From Aquificaceae bacterium (lineage in GTDB: Bacteria; Aquificota; Aquificia; Aquificales; Aquificaceae): a stretch of DNA of 54,744 nt. How positions within the stretch are numbered: position 1 is the first letter of the stretch; every line of letters begins with the position of its first letter. Made by a program: the position numbers and the translations under genes. The notes under the pieces were generated by a model. That model did no database searches. It was not told where the DNA came from and worked only from the letters and a program-made list of their open reading frames with translations. This document shows, in pieces, positions 15,133-22,695 of the stretch. The stretch covers positions 1 to 54,744 of the forward strand of contig WFYI01000024.1 in the NCBI GenBank assembly GCA_015490155.1. The letters run 5' to 3'.

Positions 15133-16071
15133 GTGATAGAACTTCACGTAAACACGGAGAGGGGTTTTGAAAAAAGGTCTATAGACGAGTTCGGGGAGAT
15201 AAAAAGCAGCGTTATATGGATAGACGTCCTCAATCCATCGGAGGAGGAGATAAAGTGGCTTGAAAGCTCCGTAGGATTTGAAAACCCTCCGAGAGAGGTA
15301 ATGGGGGATATAGAGATAAGCTCAAAGTACATGGAGTTCGGGGATGCCATGGGTATAAACATGTCCTTCGTAATACAGCAGAGGGAGGAAATTATCGTCG
15401 AGCCGGTTTTCTTTTTCATCAAAGAGAGGTTTTTTATAACCTTAAGGTACAGGGACATTCCCACGCTCTTAATATTTCACAGCAGGGTTAACTCTCAGAA
15501 GAAGTCTTATCAGTTCGCAGAGTCCCTTTTCAGTGAGATACTCAACATAGAGGTGGACAGGATAGGAGACAGGCTTGAGATACTGGGCAGGAGGATTAGA
15601 AACCTGAGGAAGGAGATATTCATAGACGAGTCCGAGGAGATAATTAAAGAGATAGCCTACTATGACGAGCTTAACATGACGCTGAGAGAATCCATAAATG
15701 AGAAGGTAAGAATACTTACGCACTTTCTTAAAAGCCCCCTGGTAAACGCCCAGACAAAAAGGGAGATGAAGGTAGTTCTCGACGACCTGACGACCCTGTT
15801 GGATTTTACCTCTTTCTACATGGAGAAGATAGACAGCATACAGAACTCTTTACTCGGACTTATAACCATAAGGCAGAACGAGGCTGTTAAGGTCTTCACG
15901 GTAATAGCCACCATATTTCTGCCGGCAACCCTCATCGCAAGCATATTCGGTATGAACTTCAAACACATGCCCGAACTGGACTGGCAGTTCGGCTACCCTT
16001 ACTCCCTCTTTCTTATGGTGGGGGTCACCTTTGCACTGCTCTACTGGGTCAGGAGGAAGGGGTGGCTGTAA
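15133..16071 (+). CDS. corA: CorA-type magnesium/cobalt channel
   Basis: A 312-residue protein with a large N-terminal cytoplasmic alpha/beta region, a long helical stalk (about 130-250) and two C-terminal membrane helices. The selectivity motif GMN is at residues 273-275 in IFGMNFKHMPELDW, between the helices. CorA pentamers import Mg2+ and Co2+. I take GTG 15133 as the start; an ATG 51 nt earlier would lie in the rfaE2 coding region and add a tail unlike the family. Its end overlaps the next gene by 10 nt. Confidence 0.93.
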   Translation: MIELHVNTERGFEKRSIDEFGEIKSSVIWIDVLNPSEEEIKWLESSVGFENPPREVMGDIEISSKYMEFGDAMGINMSFVIQQREEIIVEPVFFFIKERFFITLRYRDIPTLLIFHSRVNSQKKSYQFAESLFSEILNIEVDRIGDRLEILGRRIRNLRKEIFIDESEEIIKEIAYYDELNMTLRESINEKVRILTHFLKSPLVNAQTKREMKVVLDDLTTLLDFTSFYMEKIDSIQNSLLGLITIRQNEAVKVFTVIATIFLPATLIASIFGMNFKHMPELDWQFGYPYSLFLMVGVTFALLYWVRRKGWL

Positions 16072-16529
16072 AGCTCAAGGGCTACAAGAAGGAAGACCTA
16101 CTGGTAGGATTTTTCGTAGTTATAGCCATACTCTATCCCTTCCTCGTAGCGGGCTTGATATTTTACGAGGACTTCAGGAGGTCTTCAATAGAAGTCTCGG
16201 TCATGAGAAAAACTTACGAATTTTTGGTGGGGTTGGAGAGATGTGACAGGGTAAAGGCAGAAGAGATAGCCTCTTTTATGTCTGACGAGTTACTCTCGAA
16301 GCTTGGCGGTGTAAGAGGCATGGTGCAGGTGTGCGTTAAAGAGAGAAGTTCTGAGAAGGTTATAGGCGTTAGCGAGGAGCTTAACAGGGAAGGTAGGATA
16401 TTCCGCCTCGTTGCAACTTTGAAGAGGAGAGAGAAGGGTATAGCCAAGCCCTTTAAGAGCGTGGTGGTAGTTGCCGTAGAAGACAGAACGGGTTTTAAGG
16501 TAGTTGATGTTAAAATTAGCAAGCTATGA
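16062..16529 (+). CDS. Unrecognised single-pass membrane protein
   Basis: A 155-residue protein with a GTG start preceded by AGGAGG. Residues 13-35 form one hydrophobic helix (LVGFFVVIAILYPFLVAGLI); the remainder is a soluble domain likely outside the cytoplasm, with alternating hydrophobic residues and two cysteines (in ERCDRV and VQVCVK). Its start lies inside corA and its stop overlaps the next gene by 4 nt, so the three are translationally linked. I do not recognise the family; a link with CorA is only positional. Confidence 0.72.
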   Translation: MAVKLKGYKKEDLLVGFFVVIAILYPFLVAGLIFYEDFRRSSIEVSVMRKTYEFLVGLERCDRVKAEEIASFMSDELLSKLGGVRGMVQVCVKERSSEKVIGVSEELNREGRIFRLVATLKRREKGIAKPFKSVVVVAVEDRTGFKVVDVKISKL

Positions 16530-16927
16530 AGATAGGGTTTATTGGGGTAGGAAATGCTGTAAGAAGCCTAATGGCGGAAGCTGTTGCCAGAAAGCTGTTT
16601 AGGGAAGCCCTCCTAAACGCAGACGTGTACTCCGCAGGGGTTGAACCCGACAAAGAGGTAAAGCCGGAAGTCCTTGAGATTTTGCAGAGAAAGGGTTATC
16701 CGACCGAAGGTTTAAAGCCCAAGTCAATAGAGGACATACCTTTTGAGAAGCTCGATTTGGTAGTGGTCGTTTGCAACGAAGCAAAGGAAAAGGTTCCCTT
16801 CGTTCTTTCTCACAAGAGAAGGGAGAACTGGGGTATAGAGCTTCCTTCAACACTTAACGCAGGGACACTCTCCAAGGTTTTAGAGGGTGTGGAGAACAAC
16901 GTCAGGGCTTTACTTAAGCTCGTTTAG
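16526..16927 (+). CDS. Low-MW phosphatase / ArsC-like protein lacking its catalytic Cys
   Basis: A 133-residue protein with the fold pattern of low-molecular-weight tyrosine phosphatases and thioredoxin-type arsenate reductases: GFIGVGNAVRSLMAEAVARK at the P-loop, VYSAGVEP, VLEILQRKGYP, LDLVVVVCNEAKEKV and a C-terminal helix. The normal P-loop C-x5-R-S has Gly7 (codon GGG) in place of the nucleophilic cysteine, while Arg13-Ser14 remain; the acidic residue of the D-P loop also seems replaced (GIELPST). Phosphatase or reductase chemistry is therefore unlikely; a binding or regulatory role is possible. Overlaps waaA tail-to-tail. Confidence 0.82.
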   Translation: MKIGFIGVGNAVRSLMAEAVARKLFREALLNADVYSAGVEPDKEVKPEVLEILQRKGYPTEGLKPKSIEDIPFEKLDLVVVVCNEAKEKVPFVLSHKRRENWGIELPSTLNAGTLSKVLEGVENNVRALLKLV

Positions 16928-17989
16928 TATGTTTTGTATGTAGCACGCCTTTACTTTCTCGGAGATTTCTTTAATATCTACCGCCGAAGGCGGTGAGTTT
17001 ATTAAATTTAAAAGAACCTCCGTAAGTTCACTCTCGTCGTGAATTTTCACTCCCGAACCCGTGGAGAGCAGAAATTCCTCCATGTCCCTTACCTTGTGGG
17101 TGTATTTTCCAAAAATGACCGGTTTTTTCCAGAGTAGGGGTTCGAGAAGGTTATGCCCTCCCACCGGAACGAAGGTTCCGCCTACCACCGCCAGGTCGCA
17201 GTATTTGTACAGCTCTCTAAGCTCTCCGAGAGTGTTCACTATAAGCACTTCCCAGCCTGGGCTTTTGCAGTTGCTCCTCAAGGAGGCTTTGAAGCCCATT
17301 CTTTCAGCTAAGCGGCTGACTTTATCAACCCTTTCCATGTGCCTCGGAGCCAATATGAGCTTTAGGTTAACCCTGCCCTTGAGCCTTTTGAGTGCTTTGA
17401 GCAGGAGTTCCTCTTCACCCTCGTGGGTGCTTCCCCCGAGTATTACCTTTGAGCCTTCCTCGATATTGAGGTCAACTTCCCCTTGCGTTCCTTCGAGTAT
17501 AAACTTCATGTTTCCACAGGTCTTTACCTTTTTTGCTCCATAGCTCCTGAACGCCTCCTCGTCCCTCTGTGTTCTCGTAAGTATCAGCTTAAAGTATCGT
17601 GAGAGCCTTTTTTCAATCAGACTCCTCTTAGCGTAGGCGTTTACGAGTATTTTTTTCGTCTTAGTGGCTCTTAGGAGGTTCAGCCAAAGCTCCCGTTCCA
17701 CTATTATCAGGGCTTTGGGTTTAAGGGCGTTCTCAAACCTTCTCAAGGAAAAGGGAAGGTCAAGGGGTAAAGGGTACAGAAAGTCGTAAAACTGACCTTT
17801 TGAGTTCAGATAGCTCTCTGCCCTGGGTGAGAAGTAGGTTAGAGCCACAGAAAACGCCCTTTTAAGCTCCTTTAGAACCGGTAGGAAGGTGTTAAACTCT
17901 CCCACGCTGGCACAGTGAACCCAAAGAACCGGCTCCTTCAAGGCGGGGACATTCTTCGGGAAGGCTCTTTGAAAGAGCGAGAGCTTCAT
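16910..17989 (-). CDS. waaA: Kdo transferase
   Basis: A 359-residue GT-B glycosyltransferase of the WaaA/KdtA family that attaches Kdo to lipid A. Landmarks: VHCASVGEFNTFLPVLKEL, the catalytic acidic stretch IIVERELWLNLL, NAYAKRS, GGSTHEGEEE, LAPRHMERV and VVGGTFVPVGGHNLLEP. The family N-terminal membrane anchor is short: the protein begins just before the HCASVGE motif (residue 25), compared with about 40-50 residues in E. coli. Downstream of the ResB gene by 23 nt. Confidence 0.93.
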   Translation of the reverse strand: MKLSLFQRAFPKNVPALKEPVLWVHCASVGEFNTFLPVLKELKRAFSVALTYFSPRAESYLNSKGQFYDFLYPLPLDLPFSLRRFENALKPKALIIVERELWLNLLRATKTKKILVNAYAKRSLIEKRLSRYFKLILTRTQRDEEAFRSYGAKKVKTCGNMKFILEGTQGEVDLNIEEGSKVILGGSTHEGEEELLLKALKRLKGRVNLKLILAPRHMERVDKVSRLAERMGFKASLRSNCKSPGWEVLIVNTLGELRELYKYCDLAVVGGTFVPVGGHNLLEPLLWKKPVIFGKYTHKVRDMEEFLLSTGSGVKIHDESELTEVLLNLINSPPSAVDIKEISEKVKACYIQNILNELK

Positions 17990-18012
17990 GAAATTAAGGA
18001 TAACCGAACGCT

Positions 18013-19620
18013 CTACTTAGCGTGTAGGCTTTCAAGTTCCCTGATAAAACTCCTCTTGAACTCCTCTTTGAACTTGTGGGAGTAAAAGGCTACCTTGGCT
18101 GTGTTACCTTCCACCCTTACCCAAACCTTTCTGTGGATTGTGTAAAATGCAAGTATCATACCTAAGACTAAGAGCGTAGAACCTATCCATATAATCAGCG
18201 TCCCGGGGTGGTAGGAAACCTGGAGTCCTGAGTAAAATTGCGGTTCAAACCCGTCCATAAAAAACACGTAAGGAAAGTCCTGTAAATCCTCCATCTCTCC
18301 GTACACGAGGACGTTAAGCTGAGGGTCGTAAACGACGGGTACGTTGTAACTCTTTCTGTCTTTAAGGACTTTAACGACAACCGCGGGGGCAAGCTCGCCG
18401 TTCATACCCGCATCCGGGTTGTGTATGTTTAGGACAACCCTGTCTATCGAAAGGAGCATATCCCTAAACTCTTCCACCTTGCCACTCCCGAGTTCAAGAG
18501 TCCCGACAACCGCGTCCTCCGGATTCTTCTCAGCCAAGGCTTTATCAACTATAACCAAACCCATGCTTTTAACACCGCCGGTCAACCCGTAAGAAGCCTG
18601 AAACAGTCTGTACCTACCGTAATCGAAGGGTTCGTTCACCTTAACGGTTCCGTCTGCCACCTTTTCTCCATCGTTGAGTATCTCTATGTCACTCTCGTAG
18701 GAGCTTATAGCCGCAGCAAGCTCCTTTTTAACATTGGGATTTTCTTCACCGTAAGTCCTTATCCTGAAGTCTATCAGATGAACTGCAAAGGGAAGCCTGT
18801 AGGGTTTGCCCTCTGCACCTACGAACATGACGTCCTCTGCTCCTCCTTCCGGAACGGGTAGAGTTCCCCTAACTCCAAATATCGCATCTATCAACGCTCC
18901 GCCCATTATTATCAGAAGGGCTATGTGAACTATGTACACACCCAGCCTCGAGTATTTACCCTTTTCTGCAAAGACATAAGTTTTACCATCTTCTTCTTCC
19001 ATGAATACCTTAAAGCCCTTTTGAGCCAAGAAGTTTATCAGCTCTTCCTTACTCTTTATGGTCATGCTTATGGGTTTAAGGTGTTTCTCCTTGGCTTCGG
19101 TCAGTTTAAGAACCCTCTCACTACCGAAGGTTTGTTTCCATATCCTCGGAAGCCTTTTTATAGAACATACGGTCAGGTTCACCGCAAGCAGGACTATCAA
19201 CGCTATGTAGTACCAGGAGTGGAATACATTGTTCAGCCAGAACTTCCAGAACCATACAGCCTTATCAACCCCGAACTTATCTACGTACTCCTGAAACGTT
19301 AGGTTTTGCTGAATGTAGGTTGAGCCGAGCATGGAAAACACACCTAAAAGTAGCATTATGAATATAGCGAGCTTGAGGGACGCAAAGAAGTCGTAGAGGA
19401 AACTCCAAAGGTTGCCGTGCCGTTTGTAGTCCTTTACAAGCTCCTTTAAACCGGAGTAAACGAACCCCGATAGCCCTAACAGGAAGGCTATAAGAGAAAC
19501 ACCGAAGATTGTCCAAAAGAAAACACTGTGCTCCTGTGCATGGAACAGCCCATATATGGAAACTCCCGCAAATATCAGCAGGGTTACTATAAAGAACCCG
19601 AAAGATTGAAATCTCAACAT
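18013..19620 (-). CDS. ResB-like cytochrome c biogenesis protein
   Basis: A 535-residue membrane protein of the ResB/CcsB family: three membrane helices near residues 10-60 and 80-105, another around 140-165, a large extracytoplasmic domain (about 230-480) and a last helix (about 485-505). LGSTYIQQNLTFQEYV, the SWYYIALIVLLAVNLTVCSI helix and GRYRLFQASYG are typical. ResB works with ResC/CcsA to deliver haem to apocytochromes (System II); the partner is not in the window. The gene starts 52 nt downstream of tRNA-Leu on the same strand. A c-type peroxidase at 24.6 kb is a likely client. Confidence 0.9.
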   Translation of the reverse strand: MLRFQSFGFFIVTLLIFAGVSIYGLFHAQEHSVFFWTIFGVSLIAFLLGLSGFVYSGLKELVKDYKRHGNLWSFLYDFFASLKLAIFIMLLLGVFSMLGSTYIQQNLTFQEYVDKFGVDKAVWFWKFWLNNVFHSWYYIALIVLLAVNLTVCSIKRLPRIWKQTFGSERVLKLTEAKEKHLKPISMTIKSKEELINFLAQKGFKVFMEEEDGKTYVFAEKGKYSRLGVYIVHIALLIIMGGALIDAIFGVRGTLPVPEGGAEDVMFVGAEGKPYRLPFAVHLIDFRIRTYGEENPNVKKELAAAISSYESDIEILNDGEKVADGTVKVNEPFDYGRYRLFQASYGLTGGVKSMGLVIVDKALAEKNPEDAVVGTLELGSGKVEEFRDMLLSIDRVVLNIHNPDAGMNGELAPAVVVKVLKDRKSYNVPVVYDPQLNVLVYGEMEDLQDFPYVFFMDGFEPQFYSGLQVSYHPGTLIIWIGSTLLVLGMILAFYTIHRKVWVRVEGNTAKVAFYSHKFKEEFKRSFIRELESLHAK

Positions 19621-19672
19621 GGCATATTAATTCTAATAGTATCCTGCACCTTAGAACGTGGAAATTTGAAAA

Positions 19673-19756
19673 TGCCGGAGGCGGGAGTCGAACCCGCACG
19701 CCCCGAAGGGCACTGTCCCCTCAAGACAGCGTGTCTGCCAGTTCCACCACTCCGGC
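19673..19756 (-). tRNA. tRNA-Leu (anticodon GAG)
   Basis: Type II tRNA: acceptor GCCGGAG/CTCCGGC, D-arm with TGGAACTGGCAGAC, anticodon stem CTGTC/GACAG enclosing TTGAGGG with anticodon GAG, variable arm GTGCCCTTCGGGGCGT, discriminator A. CCA is not encoded. Confidence 0.97.
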
Positions 19757-19776
19757 TTTACGCTGAGTAAGGTCTA

Positions 19777-19783
19777 TATTATA
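19777..19783. promoter_or_regulatory. Overlapping divergent -10 boxes: tRNA-Leu and tenI-like gene
   Basis: In the near-palindrome TATATTATATA (19775-19785) the minus strand reads TATAAT (19778-19783), 21 nt before tRNA-Leu, and the plus strand reads TATTAT (19777-19782), 8 nt before the tenI-like ATG. Polymerase binding in the two directions must be mutually exclusive. Confidence 0.5.
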
Positions 19784-19790
19784 TACCACC

Positions 19791-20354
19791 ATGAGAGAAC
19801 TGCCAAGACTATACGCCATAACGGACAGGGAAAAGTACGGTGAGGACTTCCTGGGAACCCTGGAAAGGGTTTTGAAAAAGGGTATCAAGTTCGTCCAGCT
19901 CAGGGAGAAGGAACTTCCCGACGCAGAGCTTTACAGTTTGGCTCTTAGAGTTAGAAAACTGACCGAAGATTACGACGCCCTGCTGACTATAAACGGGAGG
20001 TTCGACATAGCTCTTGCCGTGGGAGCGGACGGAGTACACCTGCCCGAAAACTCTCTACCACCTTCGGTGGTCAAAAAACTTGCCCCTGAGCTTATAGTAG
20101 GGTTTTCAGCCCACAGCATTGAATCCGCGCTTTATGCCCAAAGGGAAGGAGCGGACTATATCACCTTCAGTCCCGTATTTAAAACGGAGTCCCATCCGGA
20201 GGCAAAGCCCGTGGGATTGAAGGAGCTTGAACGGGTGAGCGCTCAGGTAAGTATTCCCGTCTATGCCTTGGGCGGTATAAACTGGAACAGGATAAAATCT
20301 TGTTATAAATCAGGTGCTTACGGAGTTTCCGGAATTACAATATTTATACCATGA
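19791..20354 (+). CDS. TenI-like thiazole tautomerase (ThiE paralogue)
   Basis: A 187-residue ThiE-fold protein. It keeps FVQLREKELPDAELY, GADGVHLPENSLPP, GFSAHS and ALGGIN, but lacks ThiE features: the NDRxD motif is NGRFD, and the TxTK phosphate loop is PVFKTESHPEAKPVG. HLPENSLPP in place of HLGxxD is the TenI pattern; TenI isomerises the thiazole carboxylate phosphate made by ThiG. Since a complete ThiE exists at 14 kb, TenI is the better call, though a second ThiE cannot be excluded. Its stop overlaps the TetR gene by 4 nt. Confidence 0.78.
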   Translation: MRELPRLYAITDREKYGEDFLGTLERVLKKGIKFVQLREKELPDAELYSLALRVRKLTEDYDALLTINGRFDIALAVGADGVHLPENSLPPSVVKKLAPELIVGFSAHSIESALYAQREGADYITFSPVFKTESHPEAKPVGLKELERVSAQVSIPVYALGGINWNRIKSCYKSGAYGVSGITIFIP

Positions 20355-20920
20355 TAATATACAGAACAAAGGACAGAATACTCTACGAAGCCCTTAAACT
20401 GTTTTCCAGCAAAGGTATAAAGGAAACCACGATAAGGGACATAGCAAAAGCCGTCGGTATAACGGAGGGGGCGATTTACAGGCACTTTAAGAGCAAAGAC
20501 GAGATAGTCAATAACCTATTCGTTCATTATTCAGGAGAGTTACACGACGCTTTATTAAATGCAATAAAGGGGAAAGACGACTTTAAAGAGAAGTTTAGGT
20601 CTCTTATATACAGCTTTATGGACTACATCCTAAGCAAGCCCGACGTATTCAGGTATCTCGACATAGTCCACCTCTTGGGTAAGAGCAATATAGAAAACAC
20701 AGACAAGCTCCCCATGAAGGTAGTCTACTCCCTAATAGAGGAGGGTGTAAAGCAGGGATACATAAAGGAGGATACGAGGTACGCATCCGCCGTGCTGGTA
20801 GGAACGATAGATAGGATTTTCGTATACAAAACCATGGACATTCTTGGAGATGACCTGGATTTAATAAAGGAAAAAGTGTTTAATATCCTATGGAACTGCT
20901 TGATAGAGTGTAAGAAATAG
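20351..20920 (+). CDS. TetR/AcrR family regulator
   Basis: A 189-residue repressor-type protein with an N-terminal TetR helix-turn-helix: LKLFSSKGIKETTIRDIAKA, VGITEGAIYRHFKSKDEIV. The C-terminal ligand domain (60-189) is variable and gives no ligand. The ATGA overlap with the tenI-like gene implies coupling; there is no adjacent efflux or metabolic operon to suggest a target. It may act on its own unit or elsewhere. Confidence 0.9.
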   Translation: MIIYRTKDRILYEALKLFSSKGIKETTIRDIAKAVGITEGAIYRHFKSKDEIVNNLFVHYSGELHDALLNAIKGKDDFKEKFRSLIYSFMDYILSKPDVFRYLDIVHLLGKSNIENTDKLPMKVVYSLIEEGVKQGYIKEDTRYASAVLVGTIDRIFVYKTMDILGDDLDLIKEKVFNILWNCLIECKK

Positions 20921-20968
20921 AATTTCAATCATAAAGTCCGTACCGATAGGTTATTATTTTCTTTCCTT

Positions 20969-21520
20969 ATGATAGACAAGGAAAAGATAAAGGAAGCGAT
21001 AAAACTCTTTCTCGAGGGTATAGGGGAAAATCCCGAAAGGGAAGGACTAAAAGAGACCCCCGACAGGATAGCCCGTATGTGGGAAGAGTTTGAAAGTCTA
21101 AGGTCTTTCGATATGAAGCTCTTTGAGGAGTTCGGGCAGTACAACGAGATGGTACTCGTAAAGGACATCAAGTTTTACAGCATGTGTGAACATCACCTCC
21201 TTCCCTTCTTCGGTAAGGTTCACATAGCTTACATACCCGACGGTGTTATATGCGGTTTGTCAAAACTGGTAAGAACAGTCAGGGCGTTTGCCCTCAGACC
21301 CCAAGTTCAGGAAAGGCTCACAGACGAGATAGCGGACTTCCTTGAAAAACAACTAACTCCAAGGGGCGTAGGTGTAGTTATCGAGGCTGAACACCTGTGT
21401 ATGTCCATGCGGGGGGCTATGTCTCCCGGACACATCACTACCACATCTGCCCTTCGTGGAGTCTTTTTAAGGGATATGAAAACCCGGGAAGAATTCCTCA
21501 AGCTGATAAACAAAGCTTGA
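20969..21520 (+). CDS. folE: GTP cyclohydrolase I
   Basis: A 183-residue FolE1 converting GTP to 7,8-dihydroneopterin triphosphate for folate and queuosine synthesis. Zinc and active-site motifs are intact: [20 protein letters not shown] near residue 71, [27 protein letters not shown] and [17 protein letters not shown] lies 11 nt before the ATG, and no ribosome site is visible, so the leader is very short or absent. Confidence 0.95.
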   Translation: MIDKEKIKEAIKLFLEGIGENPEREGLKETPDRIARMWEEFESLRSFDMKLFEEFGQYNEMVLVKDIKFYSMCEHHLLPFFGKVHIAYIPDGVICGLSKLVRTVRAFALRPQVQERLTDEIADFLEKQLTPRGVGVVIEAEHLCMSMRGAMSPGHITTTSALRGVFLRDMKTREEFLKLINKA

Positions 21521-21539
21521 TATAAAATATACAGGGTTC

Positions 21540-21881
21540 ATGTATTACGCGATACTGCTATTGTTTCTTGTTGTAGCTATCCTGCTAATAGGACTAACGC
21601 TTCTCCAAAAGGGTAGCGGTGGTTTGGGTGCCGCCTTCGGAAGCGGAATGGGGCAGTCCGTCTTCGGTGCCGGCGGTATGGACACTATACTCACAAAGCT
21701 TACCTACTGGCTCGGAGGGATATTCCTCGTACTTGCCATAATACTTTCCATAATGCCGAAAGGAGAAAAAAAATCTATTCTTGAGAACACCGGTGTCCCT
21801 GCTCAAACGCAGGACATTAATAAGTCCCAAGCCCCTCAGAAAAATCCGGATACGACCGAAAAGAGCAAAGAGGGTAAGTAA
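21540..21881 (+). CDS. secG: Preprotein translocase subunit SecG
   Basis: A 113-residue protein with two membrane helices (about residues 2-22 and 50-72) joined by the SecG loop LQKGSGGLGAAFGSGMGQSV and FGAGGMDTILTKLTYWLG. SecG assists SecYE in polypeptide export. The hydrophilic tail after residue 76 is rich in Gln, Lys and Thr and is poorly conserved in the family. It begins 19 nt after folE and is followed directly by prmC. Confidence 0.93.
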   Translation: MYYAILLLFLVVAILLIGLTLLQKGSGGLGAAFGSGMGQSVFGAGGMDTILTKLTYWLGGIFLVLAIILSIMPKGEKKSILENTGVPAQTQDINKSQAPQKNPDTTEKSKEGK

Positions 21882-21888
21882 AACTCCC

Positions 21889-22695
21889 TTGAGATTATCG
21901 GAGCTTCTTAGGAATTATCAGGATAGGGATTCAAAGATAATACTCGCTCATCTGCTCGGAGTAAAACCCTCCCAACTGTACCTGCTTGAGGATAGAGAAC
22001 TCAGCGACAGCGAGTTTAAAAGGTTCATGGACATGATTGAGGAAAGGGGGAGAGGAACCCCAACCGCCTATCTGATAGGGGAGTGGGAGTGCATGGGAAG
22101 GAGCTTTGAGCTAAGAAGGGGCATACTCGTTCCAAGACCGGAAACGGAAATTCTAATAGAGGTTCTGCTGGGAATACTTCCGCACTCCAAGGCTCTAAGG
22201 GGCTATGAGATAGGATTGGGAAGCGGTTGTATATCTATAAACCTTCTTTTGGAAAGGAAGAAACTCGAGATGTGGGGAAGCGATATAAACCCACTTGCCC
22301 TTGAGCTTAGTGTAAAAAACGCAAAGAGGTACCGCGTAGATGAGAGGCTTCATGTCCTCTCGGGCAGGGACTTTGAGCCGGTAAAGGGGCAGAAGTTTGA
22401 CTTCGTTGTATCCAACCCCCCCTACATACCTGAGATTATGTGGGACAATCTTCCGAAAGAGGTCAAAGCGGAAGGAAAAGAGGCTCTGATAGGGGGTGAG
22501 AAGGGATACGAGTTTTACGAAAGGGTCTCAAGAGAGCTGAGGGAACACTTGAGTGATGAGGGTGTGGTGGCTTTTGAAATAGGACACGACCAAGGGGAGG
22601 TGGTAAAGAGCTTGCTTGAGAAAGAAGGCTTTGAGGTTAATATATATAGGGACTACAACGGACAGGATAGGGTTATCGTGGGATGGAAGTATTAG
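21889..22695 (+). CDS. prmC: Release factor glutamine methyltransferase
   Basis: A 268-residue PrmC/HemK enzyme that methylates the GGQ glutamine of release factors 1 and 2. Visible are the N-terminal helical domain (AHLLGVKPSQLYL), PRPETEILIEVLL, the SAM-binding motif IGLGSGCISINLL (the family E-x-G-x-G is present as EIGLGSG) and the catalytic VVSNPPYIPE (NPPY near residue 180). The start is uncertain: TTG 21889 fits family length; earlier in-frame codons lie inside secG and read as Lys/Arg-rich filler. It overlaps the next gene by 13 nt. Confidence 0.9.
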   Translation: MRLSELLRNYQDRDSKIILAHLLGVKPSQLYLLEDRELSDSEFKRFMDMIEERGRGTPTAYLIGEWECMGRSFELRRGILVPRPETEILIEVLLGILPHSKALRGYEIGLGSGCISINLLLERKKLEMWGSDINPLALELSVKNAKRYRVDERLHVLSGRDFEPVKGQKFDFVVSNPPYIPEIMWDNLPKEVKAEGKEALIGGEKGYEFYERVSRELREHLSDEGVVAFEIGHDQGEVVKSLLEKEGFEVNIYRDYNGQDRVIVGWKY

